This document shows positions 36,385 through 48,215 of a stretch of 64,000 bases of DNA, piece by piece (within the stretch, counting starts at the first letter, position 1; every line of letters begins with the position of its first letter). The notes beneath the pieces are model-generated. The model was not told the DNA's origin. It was given only the letters and a program-made list of their open reading frames with translations, and searched no databases. The stretch is taken from NCBI GenBank assembly GCA_021234155.1, contig JAJEKV010000100.1, forward strand, positions 3,260,116-3,324,115, given 5' to 3'. The position numbers were made by a program, and so were the translations under genes. Source of the stretch: Isoetes taiwanensis (lineage: Eukaryota; Streptophyta; Lycopodiopsida; Isoetales; Isoetaceae).

Positions 36385-38700
36385 CTTTTTGCGGCTGCGG
36401 GTCTGCGATTTTCTCCTACTTTCTTACAGCCGCCATATGCGTAAAGTAATTTCACGCCCGGAAGAACTCCTTTCTCGAGCGGCATCTCGCTTGGGCGCCA
36501 TCGGCGTCGGAAAGCTGATTGGCGACATGTATGGATACGCTTATGACATAGGGGAGGCCATCTTGGTCCTAGGGCTCAGTCGCGCCACCCACCCCCACCG
36601 TGTCGATATCGTCCGGTTCCCGCCCCAAAGCGTGCAAACATTGCTCACAACCTCGGTCCCCTCATCACTATCGGGGAGCCTTATCCGGCTCAACCTTCTC
36701 AACCGTACTTTCACACCCCTGAACATGCCTACATCCATCATTCTTCAGGGCCATCGCCTCTTCCCCCAACCATCATCTCCCGGGTGCCACGGCTATCCAC
36801 ATGTCTCCTTTGCGCCTACCTAGGAATATCCTTTCCCTCGTTTCCCCTTTGCTCTTCACATTTTACAACCTTACGGATCTCAAAACCAATGCTCAGGCTG
36901 CCGGTTTCTCAACGCTGGTCACCCCTTCATCGAGGTCCGTGGGGCCACAATGCCACATCCACCTCAACCTCAATATCCTCACTATCTTTGTTCTGTCGCC
37001 CGGCACTTTCACATCTACCTTTCGGACTCTGGCCGACTTATCCCACCTTTGGCAACCACGAAAGGCAAACCGTTAGACCAAAGTGCTTCAGGCCCACATG
37101 GAAGAATTTGAGGCTCTAGCTGTCCTAAATGGTCCGCAGCGCAACCTCAACTAAAATTCCACATCTTTTCCACCACCGCTGCGTGGCTCTCCTCATCAAT
37201 GGCTCATGTCCAACAAAAGCCATTGGAAACAAAACTGGTCGAAATCGCCTTTGCTTTTTTCTCTCATTCACGGGACCACGGATGATGATCAACTTCATCT
37301 CAAGCAACTCAATGAACTTCAACAAGAGCCCGCAGATGCGGGATTTTGCGGATCGACTTCACATTACGCTAAGTAAGCTCAAGGGGTACCCTACCGCAGG
37401 CGGATTTTTGGTGCGGTTTCTCCAAGGACTTCCTCCGCTATTAGACTCATGGACTGAATACTGCGTCCAAAAACTTTGGAGCAGGCTATCGTGCTGTCAA
37501 TCACTCCGTCAATGTTTCCTCCGTGGCTCTTCAAGAGCTCCGTTCATTCCACTGTCATGGTTCCCACAAGCGGAACATTCAGCCTCAACACGCTAATCCA
37601 CAGTAGCGGTCAAATCTGCGGTGCCATATTTGCAAATATCAAGGCCATTTGGCCAATGAGTGCAACTCCACCAATGGCCCGCCTCATTGCAAAGCGATGC
37701 AACATGTGCAATCATGCCGCGGAAGAGTGCACTCGCACTCATCCCACACCGTTTCGCAACAAAATGGTTTATCAAGTGCAAACCACACCTCAGCCACAAT
37801 CGCACTATCGGTGACCACCTCTTGAGGTGCAGCCCGCGCAACTCTATCCGCCGCGGGACCAACCACGGGGATCCAACCAGCGTCCTCCTTTTGATCCTTC
37901 TAAAGCTCGGTGTTATCTTTGTCAAGAATGGGGTCATACCACCACGGCGTGTCCTCAACTTCCCCAAGTTGAGTCGACTTCACGGCACAAATCGGACCAC
38001 CTCGGTCCGCCTCACGGCTTACCAACTACGGCTCGCTAATGGCAAACAAGGCCAGCGACCAGTTCTTAGAAAGCCACCAAAGGCGCCTCGGCAATCACGC
38101 TATCAACCAGCTCCGGCAAATCAACCTCGGCTGGATCAACAAGCCCAAGAGGAAATTTTTTAGGGCACTTAATCCTCCGGTCCGGCCGTCAAATTGGGTT
38201 GGTTTAGTTTCCGCCCGGACCAAGGCATCCGTCCCTTGACTATTATTGAAGGGCACGCAATCCGCGCTGCGGTTGACACCATTCCTCATGGGGCCGAAAA
38301 AAGGTTCACTTTGCACCTGATTTGGAAAAGCTCATGCCACATGTCATGCCCAAAGTTAGCCAAAGCATTTTGAACCTCATGCAAGCTGCTGAAGGCCGCA
38401 CATTGGCAAATGTTCATGCCACCACTAGAGCTCAACAAAGACAAGATACACCTTCAACATCTCAACCTCCACGCTCGGACATATCCCAATATTGCAGCCG
38501 AGGGTTGACTTACTCAAAAAGTTCTTTGCTTCCACTTACGCACTCCCACCCGGTGGAACCAGCCAGATCCTTTTTCTCATGTACCTCTCGAACTCCAAGA
38601 GGAGCTCGCCAAGATCAAAATTCCTTTAAGCTTGGCAACCATTTTAACACTACGTCACGCTCTCAAGGACCAGTTACCACTCCCAAGCTGTTTTAGTTGG
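36385..38700 (+). pseudogene. gypsy gag region with two CCHC zinc knuckles
   Basis: Gag-like sequence includes FADRLHITLSKLKGYPT and VRFLQGLPPLLDS (about 37340-37450). Two zinc knuckles of C-x2-C-x4-H-x4-C type follow: CHICKYQGHLANEC at 37622-37663 and CYLCQEWGHTTTAC at 37911-37952. Gag forms the particle and binds RNA. Frames change at least three times (near 37125, 37600 and 37815). No primer-binding site is clearly readable after the 5' LTR. Confidence 0.75.
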
Positions 38701-38950
38701 GGCGTGGCTACCTCTACACCCACGGTCCATGCCACGGTGGGAAATCGGCAAGTCAACCATGTTCAAATCGATGGAGGTAGTGCGGTCAATCTCATCACGG
38801 ATAAACTCCTTAAAACAAATGGGCATCACACAACTCTTTCGTGCCCCATATGACATCAAATTGGCTAATGGCCACATCCGCGAGATCTCAAAGGCGTCAC
38901 ACCTATTCTTCACATCAACATAGGTGATCTCCCGCTTTCCCATGGAATTT
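38632..38950 (+). pseudogene. gypsy aspartic protease
   Basis: VNHVQIDGGSAVNLITDKLL at about 38755-38814 holds the D-G/S-G active-site motif in the plant gypsy form (DGGSAVN; catalytic Asp codon at 38770). VHATVGNRQ precedes it. The frame breaks after about 38853. The enzyme would cleave the Gag-Pol polyprotein. Confidence 0.7.
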
Positions 38951-39299
38951 GGAGTGTGGAAAGGCTGGCGAAGATCCGGTGACTATGAAATCTTTGGTAA
39001 GGCGGACCTTTTCTCGCCCGGGCAAAAGTATCCATTCTTGGGCCGCGGACGATTAGTCATCAGCGATGGTCATCTCAATGCCACCATGGACTTGCAAGCA
39101 GGCGGGGATCATTTCTGTTGACAATGCGGAACCCTCTCTCTCGGACGATTACGAAGAAGCTCAGAATATTTATCAAGTTCGAGGCTCCACTGCGAAGTAC
39201 GCCTCGTCATCCTACCCGAATATGCTGATCCTTGGGGAGAAATGACTCTTGATCGAGGACGGTGTGGCTGCCTTACTTGACCCTATCGGCTCCTTGCAA

Positions 39300-40480
39300 T
39301 CGAATCCAGCGTTGATCACTTTTCGGATCACCGACACTCCACGCAGCTCTGTTGATGTACATTTGTCATGAAGCAACCAGCGCTAGATGACGAGCAACCC
39401 TCTCTTTTCACCACGCCAAAGTGCCGCATCCGGTTATGCTCCAACCTCACGCACACATTGTCGGGATCTTTGAAGTCATACCCCATATTCGGACTCGAAG
39501 TCGAGATTGTGGGCGTTGGCAACAATCAACTGTCGCATTCTTTTGCAAACCTTAGGCTCCTTATCGTAACAAGGGGGTCCATTTGTTCAAAAAATTCAAA
39601 CACATTTTTCGCTGGAGTTACAAAGATCTTGGGGAATCAACAAAAGCTTGGGGGAACTCACCATTCCTACCAAATCGATGCACGACCCGGTGTAGCAGCG
39701 GCGATCTGAGCTCAACCCTAATTACCGTGATCGGCGTCAAGGCGGAAATTGACAAACTCTTCTTGCTGCGGGTTTGATCTATGAGGTCAAACATTACGAA
39801 TGGGTGAACCCCATCGTCATTGCCCTTAAGCACAATGGTAAGATCCGCGCGTCTGTGTAGACTATCGGAAACTCAATCGGGCCACGGGCGTGATCATTTT
39901 TCCACTTCCCTTCACGGACCAAGTTACGGAAGAAGTGGTGGACATGAGATGTACTCCTTTATGGATGGTTTTTGGCTACAATCAGATCTCCATCAAAGAA
40001 TCGATCAACTCAAGACCACTTTCACCACCGGGTAGAAGTCACTTTTTGCCTACAAGGTGGTTCCTTTTGGATTATCCAACTCTCCTTCAACATTTCAACG
40101 CATCATGCTCTCGATTTTTCATGATTTCATGAAGGAAAATCCCTTCTTGCAAATTTTTCAAGATGACTTCTCGCCTCTCTGAGTTCCATGGTGACCATTT
40201 GGATAAATTGGAACTTCGTCTTCGAAATGTGATGAGTCAGGCATTAGTCTCAATCACGAGAAATGCACCTTTTCGCGTCGCTACGGTGTTACGTTAGGCC
40301 ATGTTGTCGAAAAGCGGGGAATCACCCGATCACTGCCAAAATCGATTTGTGTGCTCAAGGCTCAAGCACCAGCCAATATCAAAGAGACACGCTCTTTTTC
40401 TGGGAAAGGTCAATTATTACTCCACCTTCATACGGGTGGCAGCCATTGCGGATCCCATTCATAAACTCACGGGTGGCGAA
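39300..40480 (+). pseudogene. gypsy reverse transcriptase
   Basis: Fragments in shifting frames: IRVCVDYRKLNRAT-like sequence (about 39840-39882), a stretch corresponding to MPFGLSNSPSTFQR (40055-40105), FLQIFQDDFS (40144-40173; the catalytic DD codons at 40162-40167), and NYYSTFIRVAAIADPIHKLT (about 40408-40470), the RT thumb/connection region typical of gypsy elements. Several frameshifts occur. Confidence 0.75.
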
Positions 40481-40960
40481 TCCACGGGCTTGGAATTCCC
40501 GGGAAGCCGCTTTCCAACGGTGAAGCTTTTGCTTACTCGGGCACGGTTCTTGTTCCTCCTCAATGGGACAAGCCCTTTCCGCGTTCATGTCGATGTCTCG
40601 GCGTTTGCTATTGGGCTGTTCTTTCTCAAGAATATGATCGCCTTAAGCGATAAACCAAATCGCTTCGCCCGGCCGAAAACTCAATTTCTGGCTGGCGCCC
40701 AACTATTACGCCGCGGGCGTGAAGCTTTGGGTCTCATTTTACGTGTCCAAGCGCTTCCGTCATTACCTTTTGGGCAGATCAAATCAAGTTCTTTGTGGAC
40801 CACCAAGCACTCCTCTATTTGATCAACAAGTCGCCCACGGGCGCATTGCTTTCGTTGGGTCCTTCTTCTCAAATTTGCTCCTTTTGAAATCGTTCATAAG
40901 GGTGGCAAATCTCATGTTGTTCGGATTATCTTTCCACGCATCCACCACGGATGATCCCCA
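40480..40960 (+). pseudogene. gypsy RNase H
   Basis: KFFVDHQALLYLINKSPTGA at about 40786-40845 is the characteristic RNase H segment of plant gypsy Pol. Upstream, FRVHVDVSAFAIG (about 40577-40615) fits the first catalytic Asp region. Frames are broken. Confidence 0.7.
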
Positions 40961-41129
40961 TAGCGAGGGGTCTCGGGCGCCTTCCACGATGCTCAACTCT
41001 TTTTAGTCCGCGGCAACACCACATTGGTTCCATGATTTTCAGCGGTACCTCCTCACGGGTGCTCTTCCACCGAAGGCGAGGCGCTCTCTCACCTTGGCGA
41101 CAATCCCGTCACCATCAATTTCTCAGAGG

Positions 41130-42300
41130 TCCGGTGACTACACCATGGTTTGCGGACATCTCTACAAAGGGTAAGGACACCATCCTTCGACGCTGTGTTC
41201 TACCTCATGAAGTTCAGGACATTGTTGAGAAGCTCATCAAGGGCTCGGTGGTGGTCATTTTCATGGTGACACCACGACGCGCGAAAAATCCTTCTCGCCC
41301 GGGTATTATTGGCCCACGCTCTTCAAAGATGCTCACGCCCGCGCCCGCCGTGTGGCGCTTGCCCGGCCGGGTGGGGGCCCACTGCCGTGGCGGCTCTTCC
41401 CTTGGCGCCCGGTCGCCCGCGCCACTTCCCGCCGGCAAATGGGGAATGGACTTTGTGGGACCTATAGATCCTCTGCGAGGCACACTTCGTGCGATACATT
41501 CTGGTTCTCACCGACTACGCCACCAAATGGGGCGGAAGCTTGTGCACTTCCGGACAACAACTGCTGCAAGCGGCTAGAGTCCTCTATCAACAAATCATCC
41601 GATTCGGATTGCCTACGGGCTGGTCGGTGACCGTGGTGTTCATTTCATCAATCATACTATCAAAGAGCTGGCCGGATTATCTCGATACATCATCACAAGA
41701 GCACACCTTACTATCCTCAAGGCAATGGGTTGCGAAAGCACCAACAAAACTACGGTCACCATTCTCAAGAAAATTTGTGGCGCTTCCCCGCAGATTGGCG
41801 GACAAAACTTCCCTCTTGTTCTTTGGGCCTACAATACTTGTTTCAAGATTGCTACGGGTCACACTCCTTTTAAATTGGTTTATGGTCAGGAAGCTCTCAT
41901 GCCATTTGAATACATCCTTCCAACACTCCGTTTTCAACTGGCTACTGCTCATAATCCACCAGCTGCTCTCAAAGAACGGGTCTATCAATTAGAACAGTTG
42001 GATGAACTTCGAAGGGATGCTTATATTCGTGTTCTTCATGGACAACAGTTGCAAAAATCTTTACATGACAAGCGTTTGAAGACAAAAAACATTCCAAGAA
42101 GGAGATTTGGTTCTTCTTTATGATTCAGTACAAAAATTTTCGGGTAAACTCAAGTTTCGTTGGCTTGGCCCTTATCAAATTGTTCAAGTGGTTAGACCAG
42201 CGTTTTCCAACTAGCTGAGTTAGATGGCACTCCATTACCTACATTGGTTAATGGTTTTCGTCTCAAAGCATTTCATCACCGCAAAGTGAACATCAACACA
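41130..42300 (+). pseudogene. gypsy integrase
   Basis: An HHCC-region remnant (FSPGYYWPTLFKDAHARA near 41290-41345) is followed by the core start KWGMDFVGPIDP (about 41438-41473), RYILVLTDYATKWG (41492-41533), STNKTTVTILKKICG and VLWAYNTCFKIATGHTPFKL with VYGQEALMPFEY (41818-41913). A C-terminal GPY-like module (LKFRWLGPYQIVQVV, about 42151-42195) comes last. No chromodomain is seen. Frames break near 41490, 41720 and 42110. Integrase position after RNase H defines the gypsy order. Confidence 0.82.
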
Positions 42301-42379
42301 CGAGAGGCAGTTCAAGAAGCAAACACCACGAAAGTGACTAGAAAGGCGGTAGATTATATTATAGTGGAGATTTTTTTAC

Positions 42380-45300
42380 AAAATGTGGCGCAGCCAGCTA
42401 TTTCGCTATAGGGCGCGCCCTATATACAAAAGCGGGCTCGAGCCCTATTTACTAAGTCCTACGAGGAAAAACCCTCTACTCTCGGGTTGGGGCAGAGGTG
42501 AGGAGGAGATGGTAGAGGTTACGCTCCGGATCCCAATAAGAGATGCAGAACCACCTCCATCCCGTTGGTCTTGGTCGGGATGTTCAGCCATCCCGCACAC
42601 CCGGCCCGTCCCATGCGAATGCCCGCGGTTGTGGCGGCGCCCGAGATCCGAACAATTCATCTTACAAGTGATCCACTCGGCGGTTAGTGGGCATTGTGCA
42701 ATCTTCGTTCAAGCCCGGCGGCGGCCATTTGGCGCCATCGGATGCCTTCGTTTCTCTCGGTTCGTCTTATATAGCCAAGCGAGGAACTCCTTGTCGGCGA
42801 TGGACCAATCACACAAATCGCCAGCGTGTTTGCAATGCAAAGGCTGTTTCTAAAATGAGAATCTGTTCTCCCGCCGCATATCTAGCCATGGTACCTTGAC
42901 ACATTCCTTTTAATGATATCCCCGCCGAGTTGCCGGCATTGAATGCCATTCCTTCTTTCCACGCCCGTCGAACATTAATGGGTGTCCTTTGCCATCTGTC
43001 ACATCCGATCTTTCTTACCGTCTCATCCTCACCGTTCATTGCTTCTCCCTTACGTTTTTGGGACTTAGCCAAATTTTTGCCTCTCAATACCCTTCTTAGC
43101 ATCTTTTGACACCTGGCCCCATCAGCGGTTCGGTTTCGCACTCTTCATACCTCTTAAGCCTCCGGTTATTAAGCCCTAAAACAAACCTTTTCGTTTCCTC
43201 TGCGCCGTCCTCCGTGCTTTCGACTTTTTCGTCTTCCGCCTTTGGCATCCCTCTTCGTTCCGCACATCATTCCCATGGCTGCCCCAAGATTTTCTACACT
43301 TCAAGCTCTTTGCTCCCAAGGATCCGGCCCCTTTTTGCATCGTATCCTTCTTGGCGCCCACTTTCCGTGAAGCCCTTGTTGGCCCAAATAAAGAAGTATT
43401 TGAGCGACACCAGCTTTACGAATTCTCTCAAATGGAACTTCCGGCTCCAAATCACGACCCGATTGCTAGCGGTTCATCGCCAATATCGTTAACAGCCCGC
43501 AAGGTTACACCAGCGTGTGGTCGATGGCACCACTATTTCATTGACTCAACATTTGATTTACGAGGTATTTCATATTCCCTTGCACACTCCTTGTGTATCA
43601 TGGTGCGCTATCTGAGGATATTGATGTCCGCGAGTTTGGTGCACCTACTTATCATGCCAATGTCCATCGTCGACCAATATCGACAAGCCTCCACGAGACC
43701 TTTGTTAAATTTACGTGGCGAAAATTCCTTGGGTATTCTATCAAGAACACCCATATCAATAAGCCTTTCTATAACCTGGTCCTCAACGCTACACACTCCA
43801 AACACCACATAGATTGGCCCCAAATGATGTTCTATCGTCTTCTCCAAGAAATGGACCGCCGGGTACCACTTCCATTTGAAGTTTACGTGGGAGGGCACTT
43901 TCAAGCCCTCATCCGTCATTACTTCCCTCCCACACCACCAAATTCTCATAATTCCACTCGGCTCCCTTCCAATCACTCACCAAGTTGGCACTTCACGCCC
44001 GTCTTCCCTGGTCATGACCACGGTCACACCTCATGTCCTTTGTCTCCTCCTCCGCCACACCATCCACTTCACACCATTTTTCCCGGACCTCCCAAACCAG
44101 GGCAACGGCCGGCTCCACCACCACAACACCCTGCGTCGGTTGTTGTATCCCATTATCGCCAGGATGCTCAAGGCTGCTGCTCTTAAGTTACAAGAATCCC
44201 AAAGGCGGCTCTTATGGCCCGGGGTTCCATTGGGCACTCGAGGCCTCACGATCACGGTACACCAAGACCTTCAAAGGCTGCAAGCGCCCAAGTTGCAACT
44301 TTGGAGGCCAAACTTCAAGACAAGCATGAAGCTCTCTTACGGGGCTCATGCGGATCTCAAAAAGTACACAAGCTCAAGTCAGCCAACTTCTTGGATCGGG
44401 ACTCGGCTCGGTCCAAAGAAATTCAGACTTTATTGGAGCACAACAAGTCCAAAGCAGCTCTCACGAAAGTACCAGGGCCTTGAGATATTGCTAAACTCAA
44501 TGCCTTGTACTCGAGGCGTGTGAAAATTTCAGCACTCAAGTTCAAAATCTTTCAGCCCGGGGCGCTCAAGTAAGCCTCCTTTGGCTCGACTTTCTACACT
44601 GGACCTCTCGGCTCACCTCTCTTCAAGATCAGCTTACGAGAGGTGCGTAAACGAGAAAATACTAGATGGCGGAGATTGTCGTGGCTTCGTCTCAATACAC
44701 CGGAAATCTTCCTCCTTGTCAATCCTTTCGAAGCGGGTCCGTGACCGATCCCGCTGCTACTCGAAAGGGACAATGGGATCCGTGATCTCGAACAACAGTA
44801 CTGCGCAGCAAGCTATTCATCTGGCGATGAGGCTCAAAGCAAAATTTGGCCTTGGGCGCAATTCTTCCTGCGGAATGCCGGTTGACTTCCAGCTCCCTCC
44901 ACGCTATCATGATTATGTGGTTGCTTTCGGCGCCACCTCTTCCTTTCAAAGTGGTGCAGCGGCCGATGGCCCAATGGATATCTTGGCGGTCTGATTTTCT
45001 TGGTTGGCGAACTCTCCATTGAAGACACACGGGCATGGTTCCTTCTCCCTATGCTTCCCTGGGCGTACCTCCACGCCCGGGTTCTGACCGATTGGCGACT
45101 TCCTTTTTGGACCAAGGTCATGGGCGGTCATGCGGTGGACACCACCTCGGATCTCGGCGGATCTCGGGTGGGATCCACGTTTTGTTCGCCCGCTCACATT
45201 GGGAAGAAGGTGCCACTGACGGACAACACCACCAATTGGATCTACATTGCTAATGGCGTGGTTGGCAACAGCCCAGCGGATGCGCTTCATGGTCTCAACA

Positions 45301-45718
45301 CCTTCTTGCAGAATGCCTCCACCTCACCTGATCCTTCTGTCCATCTTCAAGCCGGATTTTGCGCTGCCCTCAAATGCATTTTGCTAAGCTCCTTAAATCG
45401 GCAGCGTCCCATTTTTTCTTTACCAATCCAAATGCGGCGTCGGTGCCTTTGGCCTTGGACTGTCTCCTCATGGAATGTCGGTACATTTCTTGAGGCGCTC
45501 GCAGCGCCCTTGAAGACATGGTCCGCTCTCGCTTTCTTATAGATGCCGATCCTGCCCTTGGCCAAAACACTCCTCAAGCTCTTCAATCACGCCAGGATCT
45601 CATAAGCCAGTACCATAATGGTGCCCGTCCTCACTCCCGTGAGGATCACTTTCAGACCGATGGCTTCGCCCTCCCGGCGCTTCCTCCTTTTCTTCACTCG
45701 AGTGTCGTTTGGTGGGAG
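42380..45718 (+). other. Extra 3' region of gypsy element with possible additional ORF(s)
   Basis: About 3.3 kb lie between integrase and the 3' LTR. Sense-strand frames include 43593-44186 (YHGALSEDIDVREFGAPTYH, FVKFTWRKFLGYSIKNTHIN, DWPQMMFYRLLQEMDRRVPL, then a Pro/His-rich tail). A coiled-coil-like stretch follows at 44214-44483 (SAQVATLEAKLQDKHEALLR, KEIQTLLEHNKSKAALTK). Some plant gypsy lineages carry additional ORFs at this place, and the first frame resembles the conserved domain seen in unannotated plant transposon proteins. I cannot assign a family. GC content is higher than in the flanks. Confidence 0.45.
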
Positions 45719-46305
45719 TGTTAGTCTGTGCCTCACAGTGCAGGACTATTCATGCATTCGACAGACCAGGTCAAGCTCAAGGATCCTCAGTCAACCACGG
45801 GTCAGACATCCAAGGCTCGCTTGAGAAAGACTAAGCGGCGGAGACCCGCCAGTCAAAGCCTTTGGTACATCAACAAAGAGCCGCTCGGACAAGTGGCGAC
45901 CCGTCCGCCAGCGTCGGCGTCGGCGTGATTCTAGGCACTTCAAGAGGCACGCCAACATTCCTCGCAAATCAGGCCTCCTTCCGTGAGTCGCACCGAGATC
46001 AGTCAGAGTGTCTATATTGGGCCCAAGGCCATTGTACTATATATATGAGTAGAGTTAGCTCATAAGTTTTTTAGATGAGTTTTGAGTCTTGTCTCCTTTC
46101 AGTTTTCTCTCTATTACGAGAGCTCATGTATTTTCATCATTGATATCAAGGAAGCTTATCATCTTTCTCTCATTTGTTCTGTTCTCTTCTTTTTCTTCTC
46201 TTTCAGCAAATCCCGCGTGACATAGTCCCCCGGACTCTCCTGTTAGATCCACGGGTCCTCACAGAGGGCTGTCTTCCAGGAGTTCCCGAACCCAGACCCC
46301 AAACA
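45719..46305 (+). repeat. 3' LTR
   Basis: TGTTAGTC ... CCCCAAACA, preceded by the purine tract GGTGGGAG. It is near-identical to the 5' LTR apart from CHG-centred differences. Confidence 0.92.
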
Positions 46306-46310
46306 TAAGG

Positions 46311-47281
46311 GCTTGAGGATGGACTATTGATGTTTTGAGTATGAAGAATCAGCAAAGTGAACAAGTAATATCTACCCTTTATATGAAGATACTGATCGAT
46401 GTGAAGTAAAGATGCTGATACATAAGCTGAACATTTTCATTTTTATCTACGAGTCTTGGGAGTTGTCAATGAATTACATTTTCTAATAGTTCATCTTCTG
46501 ATTGATAAAGTCATGAGAACACTTCATGTCTAGAGTATGTCTTTAAACAGGTTTGAAAAACTTTCTACATTTTGCTGGTTATGGCAGGAATATGACACGT
46601 GAAGTATCGCATTCTAAAAATAGAAAATATCTATTTGTGAACATGCACTTTTGGCTTTTTCATACATGTTTTCCTAAACTATTGCATATGGCTGGAAAAG
46701 AAATGACAAAATAACAGAATTACAATGTAATGGAAAGTGTTCTTTTTGTGATTTGATATCAGGAAGCTTTATGAGAAATTTAAATGATATTTATGCTGGT
46801 CATGATAACAATATGGTTTAAAATAGCTTTTATTTATGTCTATGATCATGTAGACAATACAATATCTCTAAGACCAGCATGGTGGAAATTTATTGCAACA
46901 AAGAAATGTATTGCATAAGGAAAAAGTCTATTATGCTGGCTGAATGTACTTGAGGTTGTAAAGGATATACAGTATGTTTAGGCATATGAGTTTAATACAT
47001 AAATTTGGGTGTACAAATGCCAACAGGGACTTTGGTCTTAGTTTGGGCAGATAATACTACCATAGGGATTGACCTTGGTAGATGCTCCCCGCTAGTTGGT
47101 GAGGTTAAGGCTATTTTGTGGACCGGTTTTTTAGATACTTACATTCATTGGTCTTACCGGTGACATTTTGTATCCCAAATTTTGATATTTAGCCCATTTG
47201 TTTTATGATGACTTTGTTTATTCAAGTTTGGTTTATTCACATTTAACATGTGTATAAGCGCATTATATTCCAGGAGGAGAC
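46311..47281. other. Segment U, first part (unit 1)
   Basis: AT-rich DNA with no open frame of note. It is nearly identical to 49666-50640 and, in its first part, to 53018-53740. It ends at a plausible splice acceptor (TATATTCCAG) before the exon-like frame at 47282. Confidence 0.6.
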
Positions 47282-47542
47282 ATGCAGATGCCACTATCTT
47301 TACCAACATGGAAAAAAGATCGTGCCGACCTAGGATATTGCAGCATAAAAATTGACTACCCCAGCTATGCGGTCCAGACTGTTCTGGGTTGTATAAAAGA
47401 TGTCAAAGCACATGAATATATCATACAAAGAGAGAACACCAGAAAGGAGAAAGTTATATTATTTCTTTGGAAAGATATGAAGTATTCCATACCCTACGGA
47501 GTAAGGAGCAAATATTCACGCTTCATGTGCTGCTCAATTTGA
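47282..47542 (+). CDS. Unrecognised exon-like frame in U (unit 1)
   Basis: The frame reads MQMPLSLPTWKKDRADLGYC, then SIKIDYPSYAVQTVLGCIKD and VKAHEYIIQRENTRKEKVIL. It is preceded by TTATATTCCAG, a good acceptor, so the ATG may be internal to an exon. The unit 2 copy (50641-50898) is identical over the first 60 or so residues. They then differ at a CTG/CAG-rich spot (TTTCTTTGGAAAG versus TTTACTGGAAAG), which changes the frame. I do not recognise the protein. Its conservation in both copies may only reflect recent duplication. Confidence 0.3.
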   Translation: MQMPLSLPTWKKDRADLGYCSIKIDYPSYAVQTVLGCIKDVKAHEYIIQRENTRKEKVILFLWKDMKYSIPYGVRSKYSRFMCCSI

Positions 47543-48215
47543 TATTCTACAACATGACTTTGAACTCAAGCATTGCGACAACAATGTAAAGGTTTTCTTG
47601 TGCATTTTTGCTGGATAATCAACAAATCGAAAAACCATTTTAATATTGCGATAATTTTATCCATATGGCTTACGGATATAGCTGCACTTGGTCATGGAAT
47701 ATTGTATGTCTACTTACATGAATCGGATGCTAGTGCATTTGGCTATGGAATCTGATGAAATCTACCTATACAGGTCAGATGCTAGAGGTTGATGTGCCCA
47801 AGGAAAGACCTATACTATGGTGATGAACTAGTTGGCCCACATATTTGGTGCAAAGAACTAAATGGTCTATGAGATGGAGGAGCAACAACATTAAATCCCC
47901 ATCATATGCAAGTTGGTGGTATCTGGATATAACATTACTGTTGAAATAAAAACATCTTAATACAAACGATTATGCCACTTTCGGCTTTTTGTCTTACAAT
48001 GCCACTTGGCTTTATGTCTAAAATGCCACTCGGCCTGCTACTTTTCTTCACTTTTATTCACCAGGGTATAAGACTAGAAACTGCAGCAGAGTTTGTGGTT
48101 CAAGAAATAATGGGATAGGGTAGACCTCTTTGTAATGGTAGGGGTCACGCCTCCCTAGTATTCTGATTTCTTCAACAAAGAGGTCTTCTCTCTCCCACGG
48201 TTGGAGGTAGGATTT
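47543..48215. other. Segment U, last part (unit 1)
   Basis: No gene is called. A short open stretch after CACCAG at 48060 (GIRLETAAEFVVQEIMG, then stop) looks like a possible terminal exon and is repeated at about 51415-51470. Comparison with unit 2 gives clear examples of altered CAG/CTG (48127-48170 versus 51478-51525). Confidence 0.4.

Larger units (their letters stand above)
35804..46305 (+). mobile_element. Ty3/gypsy-type LTR retrotransposon, 10.5 kb, both LTRs
   Basis: Direct LTRs of 581 and 587 bp begin with TGTTAGTC and end with CCCCAAACA. They are flanked by a perfect 5-bp duplication TAAGG (35799-35803 and 46306-46310). The empty site (GATTAAGGGCTTG) is visible in T-U units 2 and 3. 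The internal order is gag zinc knuckles, protease, RT, RNase H, integrase, which is the Ty3/gypsy order, followed by about 3.3 kb of extra sequence. Coding frames are broken in many places, so it is probably non-autonomous as written, though some breaks may be sequence errors. A purine-rich stretch GGTGGGAG stands just before the 3' LTR. Confidence 0.92.
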
